From Aquificales bacterium (lineage in GTDB: Bacteria > Aquificota > Aquificia > Aquificales > QOAS01): a stretch of DNA of 36,790 bases. The position numbers and the translations under genes are program-made. Under the pieces are notes generated by a model. That model made no database searches. It saw only the letters and a program-made list of their open reading frames with translations, and was not told the origin of the DNA. Location of the stretch: NCBI GenBank assembly GCA_027035985.1, contig JALVTI010000081.1, positions 1-36,790 on the forward strand, in the 5' to 3' direction. This document shows positions 8,183-15,488 of the stretch, piece by piece. Each line of letters begins with the position of its first letter. The first letter of the stretch is position 1.

Positions 8183-8656
8183 ATGTTTTTTATAAGGATT
8201 TTCCTTTACAAAACACCATATATATGTCTATCTTTTCTATTTTAAAGAACTTTTTTAATTAATAGTAATCATCTGGTTTATGCTTATAAAACTGATAAAA
8301 AAGATATTCTTTTATTAGTAGGAGCGAAAATCTATAAATTCTCCAACATTGCTAAATATTTAAGTAAAGAAAACAAAGAAGTACTATGTATGGCTTTAAA
8401 AACGAATTATCCTGAAGACTTTTATTGGATTATAGTTAAAGAAAGTTTTGAGAAAAAAACGTTTAAAAATACAAAAAATAAAAAATCTAATAATATGGGT
8501 AATAATACACTTTCTCCTAAACAACCAGTAGTTATTTATACAATACCTGTTTTCTTCTTACTTAGGATTTCATATCCCGTAGATTACATTACTAACTTTC
8601 AGCTTTCCCCACTAGATGAAAAAGTTTTACAAAAAATACACAAAACAACTTTATAG
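8183..8656 (+). pseudogene. AT-rich hypothetical gene with one in-frame stop
   Basis: From ATG 8183 the frame encodes a hydrophobic start (MFFIRIFLYKTPYICLSFLF), then meets TAA at 8243-8245. It then continues open in the same frame from 8246 to 8656 (RTFLINSNHLVYAYKTDKKD onward). The longest intact piece beginning with ATG is 8390-8656 (88 aa), but the open frame extends well upstream of that ATG. The simplest reading is a ~157-aa exported or membrane-anchored protein with a nonsense mutation. The product is Lys/Asn-rich and unrecognised. It lies between another broken gene and a mobile-element end. A shorter functional gene starting inside cannot be excluded. Confidence 0.45.
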
Positions 8657-8661
8657 AAAAA

Positions 8662-8802
8662 ATAGCGGGCTAAAACCCCGTATCTATGATGTGGGAATAC
8701 AGCCTGTCCCGAAAGGGGTGAAAAATTGAAGTTCTGTTTTAAAATTTAAAGCTTAACATATCCGCTTATAGCGGGCGTAAATAACAACAATCAGCCCGCT
8801 AT
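8662..8802 (-). repeat. Structured dispersed repeat, copy B, with 10-bp terminal inverted repeats (MITE-like)
   Basis: The reverse complement of 8664-8791 matches copy A at 627-740. Copy B is bounded by perfect 10-bp inverted repeats, ATAGCGGGCT at 8662-8671 and AGCCCGCTAT at 8793-8802. The interior contains hairpins and an open frame of no significance. Terminal repeats plus a second genomic copy suggest a small non-autonomous mobile element, but no flanking target duplication was confirmed. Confidence 0.65.
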
Positions 8803-9008
8803 ACCAACAGCTAAAGGCGGGTATGTAGGTGTAGTGCGTTAACCCCCGCTTACGCGGGGTGCTATTGTAAAAGTAGCTCCGCTATTCCGCTATATAGCGG
8901 GATAGGTAGGAGTAGGGGGAGTGTGAACCTCCCTGTGGTGGTAAGACACTCCATATCGGGAGTGTAAACCCACCCGAAGCCTCGCATCTTTGATGCGAGG
9001 TAGTTCAC
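8803..9008 (+). ncRNA. IS200/IS605-type right end with omega-RNA-like hairpins, tnpB missing
   Basis: A run of strong hairpins is packed into about 200 nt: CCCCGC/GCGGGG (8844-8859), the palindrome CCGCTATATAGCGG (8887-8900), ACACTCC/GGAGTGT (8946-8965), and CCTCGCATC-TTT-GATGCGAGG (8980-9000). The last is preceded by GAAG and followed by TAGTTCAC. The GAAGCC-hairpin-GGTAGTTCAC arrangement is the familiar right end of many IS605/tnpB elements and coincides with the 3' end of the omega-RNA scaffold. No tnpB frame precedes it; the DNA upstream is copy B and two broken genes. It is probably a relic or a non-autonomous element. Expression is unknown. Confidence 0.55.
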
Positions 9009-9010
9009 CC

Positions 9011-9541
9011 TTATAAAATTCGCTTGTATTTTTCGTAATAAATTTTTAGCCTCCAGCCGAACCAGAGTGCAAATACTCCGTCCACCAATAGGCTAATGCC
9101 TATTAAAAGTCCTATCAGTTGAGCCAAAATTTTGGGTTGACCCATAAAGTAAAGCAAAATTCCCGCCAAAATAAGGTCTACTATTCCGTTTAACAGCATT
9201 AAAAACCAACTTGTGAGACGGCTTTTATACTCTATAGCCAGGTAAAGGTTTGCAAAGGCATCTATTAACAGGTATAGGAGTAAAAAAGCGGCTATAACTA
9301 TCAGACTTTGTTCGGGAAAGAATATCAAGAGCAAACCCGTTAAGGTTAATATAAAGGGTTTTAGCCAACCTCCCGCACCTCGGTGGCGACTGTTGAGATT
9401 GTAAAATGCCCACATCAAGCCGGCTGTAAGCATTAAAGCTCCGAAAAATACAACCGACCCGAGAGCAAAATAGTAAGGTGCAACAATTCCTAAAATCCCT
9501 AAGAGGATTAGAATTAATCCCCAAACCAGTAGTAGGTTCAT
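9011..9541 (-). CDS. HdeD family (DUF308) membrane protein, 176 aa
   Basis: Six hydrophobic segments are arranged as three hairpin pairs with glycine-rich turns, as in HdeD/DUF308 proteins (acid-resistance membrane protein in E. coli; role elsewhere unclear). Segments begin with LLVWGLILILLGILGIVAP and end with LIGLLIGISLLVDGVFALWF, followed by a basic cytoplasmic tail KIYYEKYKRIL. It has its own strong promoter. The stop codon lies 2 nt from the omega-RNA-like right end of the element to its left, so the insertion reaches the very end of this gene without apparent damage. Confidence 0.8.
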   Translation of the reverse strand: MNLLLVWGLILILLGILGIVAPYYFALGSVVFFGALMLTAGLMWAFYNLNSRHRGAGGWLKPFILTLTGLLLIFFPEQSLIVIAAFLLLYLLIDAFANLYLAIEYKSRLTSWFLMLLNGIVDLILAGILLYFMGQPKILAQLIGLLIGISLLVDGVFALWFGWRLKIYYEKYKRIL

Positions 9542-9550
9542 AAGTAATGA

Positions 9551-9579
9551 AATAAAAAACCAAAAAAGGTATTTGTCAA
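9551..9579 (-). promoter_or_regulatory. Sigma-70-type promoter of the HdeD-like gene, leaderless spacing
   Basis: On the minus strand a perfect TTGACA (9579-9574), a 17-nt spacer and TTTATT (9556-9551) lead to the ATG at 9541 after 9 nt. Normal initiation spacing leaves at most 2-3 untranslated nt. Confidence 0.75.
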
Positions 9580-9588
9580 ATTTTGAAA

Positions 9589-9912
9589 TTAAGCCATCAT
9601 CTGTTCGATGGGGTGGGTTATTTTGAGTCTTTCAACCGGCTCGCCGCCGAGGATGTGTTTTTCTATAATTTCTTCAACATCTTCCGGTTTGACGTTTCCA
9701 TACCATACCCCGTCGGGGTAAACGACTACAACGGGTCCCATTTCGCACGCACCGAGACATCCGGTTACCGATACGAGGACGTTCTGCAATCCCCTTTTCA
9801 TAACCTCTTCCTGAAATTTCATAGCGATTTGGTCGGAACCTTTTGCACCGCAAGAGGGCATCATGGGATTGGGTTTTCTAGCCATACAGACTAAGACATG
9901 CTTGAACTTCAT
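9589..9912 (-). CDS. Thioredoxin-like [2Fe-2S] ferredoxin, 107 aa
   Basis: A small electron carrier of the Aquifex Fd / Shethna-protein type. The four cluster ligands are Cys9, Cys21, Cys52 and Cys56 (FKHVLVCMARKPN..PSCG and VTGCLGACEMGPVVVVYPDG), the same C-x11/12-C...C-x3-C arrangement as the Aquifex aeolicus protein. The C-terminal stretch VWYGNVKPEDVEEIIEKHIL matches the thioredoxin-fold end. Length is right for the stand-alone form. It is cytoplasmic, with no signal peptide. It lies between trmH (67 nt upstream) and the HdeD-like gene, with a TTTATT hexamer 8 nt before its ATG. The redox partner cannot be told from the neighbourhood. Confidence 0.93.
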   Translation of the reverse strand: MKFKHVLVCMARKPNPMMPSCGAKGSDQIAMKFQEEVMKRGLQNVLVSVTGCLGACEMGPVVVVYPDGVWYGNVKPEDVEEIIEKHILGGEPVERLKITHPIEQMMA

Positions 9913-9979
9913 AAGGTCTTAATAAAGCAGAAAAACCTAAAGGGTTTAAAGGGTTTTTATGTCAAGTTTTCGTTTGTTT

Positions 9980-10651
9980 TCAAATTTTTAATATCCACTT
10001 ATGGGGAAAAGTTAAATTCTTTTTCTGTCGGCGAGCCCACTTTCGGAGTATCTCCTTTATTTCTTCCAAAGAGAGTTGGGGTTTGTCGTAAAGACCTTTA
10101 AGGGAACGCTGGCGTTCCGCCTCGTAGAGGATGACGGCTGTTGCAACCGAAACGTTTAAACTCTGCGCCATTCCATACATGGGTATAACGACGTTGTAAT
10201 CGGCTACCGATGCGACCTCTTCGCTCACCCCTTCGAGTTCATTCCCGACTACCACCACGGTGGGTTTTGTGTAATCGACTTCCCTAAAGTGGACGGAATT
10301 TCCCACCAATCTGGTAGCCACTACTTGGAACCCTTTTTCCTTTAGACCTTTTAGGGTTTCGACCGCATTTTCCACCTTGTGGAGGAAAACCCATTTATGG
10401 GAACCCATCGTTATGTGTTCGTTGTAAATCTTTGTTTTGTTCCCGTCGTAGGTGTAGTAAATGTTTAATACCCCAACGGCGTCGCAGGTTCTTATAATTG
10501 CCGAAAAGTTGTGTTCGTTTTTGACATTTTCCGAAAAGAGGATTAAGTCCTTTTGCCTCCTTAGGAGTATCTCCACCAATTTCCTAAGCCTCTGAAGTTC
10601 TACGAGGTAGTTTTCCCCCTCGAGGGCTTTTAAAACCTCTTCCACATTCAT
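9980..10651 (-). CDS. trmH: tRNA (guanosine(18)-2'-O)-methyltransferase TrmH (SpoU family), 223 aa
   Basis: A SPOUT-class methyltransferase that 2'-O-methylates G18 in the D-loop of tRNA. Motif 1 is HNFSAIIRTCDAVGV, whose Arg is catalytic. Motif 2 is VVVVGNELEGVSEE and motif 3 is IPMYGMAQSLNVSVATAVIL, forming the trefoil knot that binds S-adenosylmethionine. N- and C-terminal helical extensions flank the SPOUT core, and the total length matches bacterial TrmH rather than the longer rRNA enzyme RlmB. 23S rRNA specificity is less likely but cannot be excluded. Together with trmFO and tadA it gives three tRNA-modification genes in the window. CRISPR array 1 ends about 220 nt upstream of its start. 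Confidence 0.9.
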   Translation of the reverse strand: MNVEEVLKALEGENYLVELQRLRKLVEILLRRQKDLILFSENVKNEHNFSAIIRTCDAVGVLNIYYTYDGNKTKIYNEHITMGSHKWVFLHKVENAVETLKGLKEKGFQVVATRLVGNSVHFREVDYTKPTVVVVGNELEGVSEEVASVADYNVVIPMYGMAQSLNVSVATAVILYEAERQRSLKGLYDKPQLSLEEIKEILRKWARRQKKNLTFPHKWILKI

Positions 10652-10870
10652 AGGTATCTAAATTTTGTTTAACCTTACGGCGGTCGACATTTGAACGGTA
10701 TTTCCCTCTTATGGAAAGTCAAGCATATCTTCCATTCCTGCAAAAGTTTTGAATTTTTCCAACACTTTTAAAGTGAAAGGTGAAATTTTATGAACTTTAT
10801 AAGGAAAAGTGTTTGCTCGGACTTTCATAGGTTTTAGGGGTTTAGGAAACAAAATTAGGTGAAATTTTGT

Positions 10871-11684
10871 GTTAATCCCTTATAGGGACATAACAACTGC
10901 AAACCCCTATTTTAAGACTTATCTACGAAAGGGAGTTTCAATCCCTTATAGAGACATAACAACGCAAATTCAGACCTGCCTTTCATCACTTGGATTATGT
11001 TTCAATCCCTTATAGGGACATAAAAACACTTTTGCCCGTTTTGACTGCGGGATACCTTCAAGGGGTTTCAATCCCTTATAGGGACATAAAAACGGAATTA
11101 TCACAATTTTTGAAAAAGGTAAGGAAGATTTGTTTCAATCCCTTATAGGGACATAAAAACTCAAATAAATTCTCGGGCGTGGAAAAGATTGTTGATGTTT
11201 CAATCCCTTATAGGGACATAAAAACTATTTTTCAAGACAAAAAATAGAAGAAGTATAATGGGTTTCAATCCCTTATAGGGACATAAAAACGCGACAACAG
11301 ATATATGAACAACTGAAACAACAGTTGTTTCAATCCCTTATAGGGACATAAAAACCCTTATCTATAGCCTCACTTAGATGGTTTAAAATTAGCGAGTTTC
11401 AATCCCTTATAGGGACATAAAAACAATTTGAGGCAGGAGTTGAGGGAATGGAGGAATAAGTTTCAATCCCTTATAGGGACATAAAAACATTGGAATATGT
11501 TTTTCCAGAAGTTAAAGGCACATAAGTTTCAATCCCTTATAGGGACATAAAAACGCTTAAAACTCGGTATATGTTCCAATACAAATTTTGGTTTCAATCC
11601 CTTATAGGGACATAAAAACATTTTTCCGAAAGTTATACCTACGACTACATAACTTGTTTCAATCCCTTATAGGGACATAAAAAC
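10871..11684 (-). CRISPR. CRISPR array 1: 13 repeats, 12 spacers, read leftward
   Basis: The 29-nt repeats, read on the minus strand, begin GTTTTTATG, contain a CCCT-ATA-AGGG stem and end ATTGAAAC. Plus-strand repeat starts are 10871 (degenerate, 27 nt), 10935, 10999, 11065, 11132, 11197, 11262, 11327, 11396, 11460, 11526, 11591 and 11656. Spacers are 35-40 nt. The ATTGAAAC 3' end is the usual crRNA 5' handle of type I-B/III-like repeats. The leader is on the right and the degenerate repeat at the left, so transcription runs leftward and the oldest spacers are near 10900. The two oldest repeats carry GTTGTTATG instead of GTTTTTATG. No cas gene is in the window, so processing must be in trans. 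Confidence 0.98.
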
Positions 11685-11940
11685 AAAGGTGAGCCCAACC
11701 TTATTAAGTTGTCAAGGAACCTAACCACTACTTGGGTTTAAAGAATATCAAACCAACCTTAAAAGGTCAAGCAAAAGTTGAACTTTTTGGTCAACCCTAA
11801 GTGGACATTAATTCCTTGGGGTGTGCCATTTTGTTGGAACTCTAAGCCAAAACGCAATCCTGCAAAGTATTTTTGTCAAGTTTCAATCCATTATTTGACA
11901 TAAAATCTTGAGTCTGACCTTGTAAAGGTTAATAAAATTT
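11685..11940 (-). promoter_or_regulatory. CRISPR array 1 leader, with promoter and embedded solitary repeat
   Basis: The 256 nt next to the newest repeat align without gaps to the array 2 leader (27298-27553, opposite strand), at about 85% identity counted by hand. Reading leftward, TTGACC (11770-11765), a 17-nt spacer and TATTCT (11747-11742) form a good promoter whose start would be about 50 nt before the first repeat. A lone degenerate repeat lies at 11880-11907, exactly 195 nt from the array. The stretch 11685-11998 holds no gene. Confidence 0.85.
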
Positions 11941-11998
11941 GCTTACTTCCATAGGTTGGGAAATTATTCCAAACCCGAAGGAGTAGAAGAAGAAAGAT

Positions 11999-13321
11999 TT
12001 ACCCCTCGGGGAGTTTGGAGAGGAAGTTTACGCTCTCTATGTGTGCCGTCTGGGGGAAGAGGTCTATAACGTAGGCTTTGTCGTATCTGTAAATCCCCCA
12101 CGAAAGGATTTTCCCCAAATCCCGCGCGAGGGTGGAGGGGTTGCAGGAGACGTAGACTATTCGGTCGGGCTGGAGTTCTTTAAGCACCTCTAGGTCTCGC
12201 CTGTCGAGCCCCGAGCGCGGGGGGTCGAATAGGACGGTATCTATCTCCTTGTCGAGGTGGCGTTTCATGTGCTGGGAGGGGGTAGCCCTCAAAAAGAGGG
12301 TGTTGGGTCTGCCGTTTATCTTCGCGTTGTAGTTGGCGTCGGCAATGGCGTAGTGGTTCATATCGCTCCCCTCCACAAAGAAGGCGTGTTCCGAAAAGGG
12401 TATGGTGAAAAACCCTATCCCGCAAAAGGTGTCGAGGCAGTATCCCCTCCGCTCCCCGGGAAGGATTGTTTCTATAAACCTGTCCCAAAGGAGGTAGTTG
12501 TTTTGAACGAAACTTTCGGCGGTAACCCTGTAGGTGAACCCCTTTGCGGAGATAAAGGTGTAATCCCTACCCACAAACTCCTGGCGGATTAGTTCCCTTC
12601 CGATCCTCTTGTAGGAACCCACTCCCACCACCCAGGGGGGGAGAAAGCCGTTTTTCACCCTGTGGAGGTCTTGTTTCGTTAACCTATCCTCCGCAATGAG
12701 TTTTATAAGAGCCTCGTCCCTGTTTGGGGAGTAGGTTATATGCACCTCTCGGAGGTTTCTGTATTCGACCGAAACCCTCTTTAGGTCGGGAATGAGTTCG
12801 TTTATCCTCGGGTGGAGAACGGGACAGGTCTCTATGTCGACGATATCGCCGTAACCCTTTATCTCCCTTAGGGTCTCGTCCTCGACAAAGCCGAGTTTGC
12901 CGCTGTCGACATGAAACTGCGCCCTTATCCTATACCCGTAGGGTTGGGGTGAGGGTATAGCCTCCACCGGTGGGAGTTCCTTAACCTTTCCCACCCTTTG
13001 GAGTTGCTCCTTAAATATCTCCACCTTTTGGCGGACCTGCTCCTCATAACTTATGTGCTGGAGCTGACAGCCTCCGCAAACCCCGTAGTGGGGGCACACC
13101 GGTTCCACGCGGGAGTTTGAGGGGATTATCACCTTTAGGAGTCTTCCCTCTCCGTAATCCTTCTTTTCCTTTATGACCTCTATTTCAACCAGCTCATTGG
13201 GGGCGGTGTATTTGACGAAATAGACCTTGTTCTCGTGCCTGCCCAACCCATTACCGCCGCTTACCAGTTTGTCTATCTTCAGTTGCAAAACCTTCTTTTG
13301 GTCGTTCTTTTTCTCCTCCAT
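11999..13321 (-). CDS. rlmD: 23S rRNA (uracil-5-)-methyltransferase, RlmD/RumA-TrmA family, 440 aa
   Basis: Forms 5-methyluridine in RNA using S-adenosylmethionine. Domains in order: an N-terminal TRAM domain (LKIDKLVSGGNGLGRHENKV); an iron-sulfur site with CPHYGVCGGCQLQH and a later Cys in IETCPVLHP; an SAM-binding LDTFCGIGFFTIPF; and a catalytic segment with DPPRSGL and the nucleophilic Cys of YVSCNPSTLARD. The start is the ATG at 13321, because MEEKKNDQKK leads directly into TRAM; a longer frame to 13384 would overlap the divergent neighbour. Which uridine it modifies (747, 1939, or both as in RlmCD) cannot be told. Its transcript would run into the array 1 leader on the same strand. Confidence 0.92.
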   Translation of the reverse strand: MEEKKNDQKKVLQLKIDKLVSGGNGLGRHENKVYFVKYTAPNELVEIEVIKEKKDYGEGRLLKVIIPSNSRVEPVCPHYGVCGGCQLQHISYEEQVRQKVEIFKEQLQRVGKVKELPPVEAIPSPQPYGYRIRAQFHVDSGKLGFVEDETLREIKGYGDIVDIETCPVLHPRINELIPDLKRVSVEYRNLREVHITYSPNRDEALIKLIAEDRLTKQDLHRVKNGFLPPWVVGVGSYKRIGRELIRQEFVGRDYTFISAKGFTYRVTAESFVQNNYLLWDRFIETILPGERRGYCLDTFCGIGFFTIPFSEHAFFVEGSDMNHYAIADANYNAKINGRPNTLFLRATPSQHMKRHLDKEIDTVLFDPPRSGLDRRDLEVLKELQPDRIVYVSCNPSTLARDLGKILSWGIYRYDKAYVIDLFPQTAHIESVNFLSKLPEG

Positions 13322-13386
13322 TGCAAGGGAAATTAATCTTAAGGTTCCAACCTTTGGAGGGTTTAGAACAAATTGGGGTGGCAATT

Positions 13387-13935
13387 ATGGGGTTCCTACT
13401 GAAGGAAAAACACCTTCTGAGGTATACGGTTAAGGATTACGAACGGTGGCAGGGTGATTGGGAGCTTATAGAGGGCATTCCTTACGCCCTGGCGAGTCCG
13501 AGTTTTAAACACCAACGGCTGGTGTTAATATTGGCTATGTTTTTGGAATTGCAGTTGGAGAGTGATGAGGCTTGTAAGGACTGCAAGGTGGTTATAGATA
13601 CCGACTACGTCGTAAACGAATACACCGTTTTGCGTCCCGATATAGCGGTTGTATGTGACCACAAAGGGGACAAAATAACCAAACCTCCGAAGGTTGTGGT
13701 TGAGGTTATATCCCCTTCCACCAAAAAGGTCGACGAGGAGATAAAACCCCTTATCTACGCCCAAGAGGGGGTTAAATATCTGCTCCCAGTATACCCCGAA
13801 AGGGAGAAAATGGTTTGTCTCGTCCTAAAGGGGGAAAGGTACGAAAGTGTCCCCTGTGGGGAGGAAATAGAAATTTCCCCAAAGGGGGATTGCAGGTTGA
13901 GGTTATCCGCCAAAGGGGTGTGGAATAGGGTTTGA
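13387..13935 (+). CDS. Uma2 family (DUF820) restriction-endonuclease-fold protein, 182 aa
   Basis: Uma2 proteins have a PD-(D/E)xK nuclease fold and are abundant in cyanobacteria and some thermophiles; biological targets are unknown. Family features: WELIEGIPYALASPSFKHQRLV near the N-terminus, LRPDIAVVCDHKGD with the active-site Asp, and PKVVVEVISPSTKKVDEE carrying the E-x-S variant that replaces E-x-K. KPLIYAQEGVKYLLPVYPE follows. The start MGFLLKEKHL at 13387 is preferred over the in-frame codon at 13321, which would overlap the rlmD start. It precedes the DUF58 gene by 13 nt. There is no obvious toxin or restriction partner. Confidence 0.82.
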   Translation: MGFLLKEKHLLRYTVKDYERWQGDWELIEGIPYALASPSFKHQRLVLILAMFLELQLESDEACKDCKVVIDTDYVVNEYTVLRPDIAVVCDHKGDKITKPPKVVVEVISPSTKKVDEEIKPLIYAQEGVKYLLPVYPEREKMVCLVLKGERYESVPCGEEIEISPKGDCRLRLSAKGVWNRV

Positions 13936-13948
13936 TAATAACCTCAAA

Positions 13949-14878
13949 ATGGTTCTTAAACTGGATTTTCCACGCCCGAAGTGGTTGCAAAGGTTTCTTT
14001 TCAAAAAAGGGGAAAAGGTAAGGATTAATTTCGGTGGGAAGGTTTATATAGGGTTCACCATATTGGTCGGTCTCGCCGCCGTTAATACGGGAAATAACAT
14101 CCTCTACATACTCCTCTCCTTTCTTCTCGCCCTTATGGGGGTTTCCGGTTTCTTCTCCAGATACAACCTCAAAAAGGTTAAGGTTCGCCTCATTCCTCCC
14201 AATGAAGTTTGGTGTTGTAAATCCACTCCCTTTAAGGTGGTTGTTGAAAACCGAAAGGTATTTCCCGCCTTTTTGATAGAGGTTTTCGAAAGAAATATAG
14301 ACCTAAAAAGGGATTTTCTGATGGTCGAGAAATCCGCCGAAGGGGAGGTGAAGTTAAATTTTCCCAATAGGGGGGTGTATAAATCTAAAGCCCTCGAGGT
14401 GAGGAGCACCTTCCCCTTTGGACTTTTTGAGAGGAGTTTTTCAGTTCCCCTCGAGGAGGAAATTCTCGTCTATCCCAAACCCATAGAGGTGAAGGTCAAA
14501 CCTCCTCTTTCAAAACCTCGAAGGGAAAAGGGAGAAAGTTTTCTCCACTTTAGGAGGAGCGGAGAGGGTGCCGTCGAGGGGATAAAGGAATACGCCGGCG
14601 AGGGTATGAGGCTCATCCACTGGAAGGCTTTCGCTAAATGGGGAGAGCTCTATGCCAAAGAAGTTGCCGAGGAAAGCTTCCTACGGGAGGTAATTATCGA
14701 TATGGATAAAATCCCCGCTTCGGATAAGGAGGAGCGCATATCGAAGGCTACCTATCTGGTCTTACACTTTTCCCGCCTCGGCTACGCCGTCGGTTTGAAA
14801 TACGGGGAAAAGGAAATCCCGCCTTCGGCGGGGAGGGAACATTTAAGGGAACTTTTGAAATTTTTAGCTTTACTTTAA
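13949..14878 (+). CDS. DUF58 domain membrane protein, 309 aa
   Basis: DUF58 proteins usually accompany MoxR-type AAA ATPases and VWA proteins; here no MoxR gene is nearby. Two adjacent membrane segments lie near the N-terminus (VYIGFTILVGLAAVNTG and ILYILLSFLLALMGVSGFF). A beta-rich region follows, then the DUF58 hallmark IKEYAGEGMRLIHWKAFAKW followed by LYAKEVAEE (about residues 215-245). A GATAAT hexamer ends 9 nt before the ATG and overlaps the end of the Uma2 gene, so it may have its own start signal. The histidine-phosphatase gene begins 7 nt after its stop. The function is not known. Confidence 0.85.
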   Translation: MVLKLDFPRPKWLQRFLFKKGEKVRINFGGKVYIGFTILVGLAAVNTGNNILYILLSFLLALMGVSGFFSRYNLKKVKVRLIPPNEVWCCKSTPFKVVVENRKVFPAFLIEVFERNIDLKRDFLMVEKSAEGEVKLNFPNRGVYKSKALEVRSTFPFGLFERSFSVPLEEEILVYPKPIEVKVKPPLSKPRREKGESFLHFRRSGEGAVEGIKEYAGEGMRLIHWKAFAKWGELYAKEVAEESFLREVIIDMDKIPASDKEERISKATYLVLHFSRLGYAVGLKYGEKEIPPSAGREHLRELLKFLALL

Positions 14879-14885
14879 GCTTTTT

Positions 14886-15488
14886 ATGCGCCTCTTTCTC
14901 CTGCGCCACGCCCAGTCGGAGGGCAACAGACGGGGGATTTTTCAGGGGAAGTTAGACCTCCCCCTATCGGAGGAGGGGATAAAACAAGCCCAAAAGGCGG
15001 GCGAGTTTTTAAAGAGATTTTCCTTCGACGGGATAATAACCTCCCCCCAACTGAGGGCAAAGCAGACCGCCGAGATTGTCGCCGATATTTTAAACCTACC
15101 CCTCGAGGTGGACGAAAGGCTTAGGGAAATCTCCTACGGGGTCTTGGAGGGAAAGAGACACTCGGAGGTGGAAAATTGGGAACCCTACCAAAGGTGGTTG
15201 GAAGACCCCGTTAAGAACCCCCTCGAGGGTGTGGACGACTTTGGCGACCTTCAAAGGAGGCTTGAGAGCTTTTTAAGAGACCGTTACAGGGAGGAAAGGA
15301 GTATTCTCGCCGTCACCCACGGGGGGATAGTTAGGGCTTTTATATGCCTTGTAGGGGGTTTGGGATTTAGCCGCATGTGGAGGTTTTCGGTTGGAAATGT
15401 CTCCCTCTCAATGGTGGAGGTGAAAGAAATAGAACCCCCGAGGGGAAAGATAAAGTTTGTAAACCTCCCGACGGTCGAACTCCTTTAA
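14886..15488 (+). CDS. Histidine phosphatase family protein (phosphoglycerate mutase-like / CobC-like), 200 aa
   Basis: The catalytic RHG-type motif is FLLRHAQSEGNRRG, with the phospho-accepting His near residue 8; the second His is in AVTHGGIVRAFI. GKLDLPLSEEGIKQAQKAG and SPQLRAKQTAEIV are typical of phosphoglycerate mutase-like and alpha-ribazole phosphatase enzymes. The acid residue comes from the LREISYGVLEGK segment. Members may be phosphoserine phosphatases (PspA of Hydrogenobacter), CobC or broad-specificity phosphatases, and the sequence alone does not choose. The stop codon overlaps the convergent argC stop by 4 nt. Confidence 0.87.
   Translation: MRLFLLRHAQSEGNRRGIFQGKLDLPLSEEGIKQAQKAGEFLKRFSFDGIITSPQLRAKQTAEIVADILNLPLEVDERLREISYGVLEGKRHSEVENWEPYQRWLEDPVKNPLEGVDDFGDLQRRLESFLRDRYREERSILAVTHGGIVRAFICLVGGLGFSRMWRFSVGNVSLSMVEVKEIEPPRGKIKFVNLPTVELL

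Noticed and set aside
10652..10870. Possible leader or cas remnant left of array 1
   Set aside because: Only tiny frames are present, and the degenerate terminal repeat shows this is the leader-distal end. No homology to the real leader was seen.
13321..13386. N-terminal extensions of rlmD and the Uma2 gene across their shared upstream region
   Set aside because: Both extensions overlap each other antisense and lack family similarity; the shorter starts fit domain boundaries.
14818..14833. CCCGCCTTCGGCGGG hairpin within the DUF58 gene
   Set aside because: Same core as the terminators elsewhere, but it lies inside a coding frame with no T-run after it, so it is not called as a terminator.
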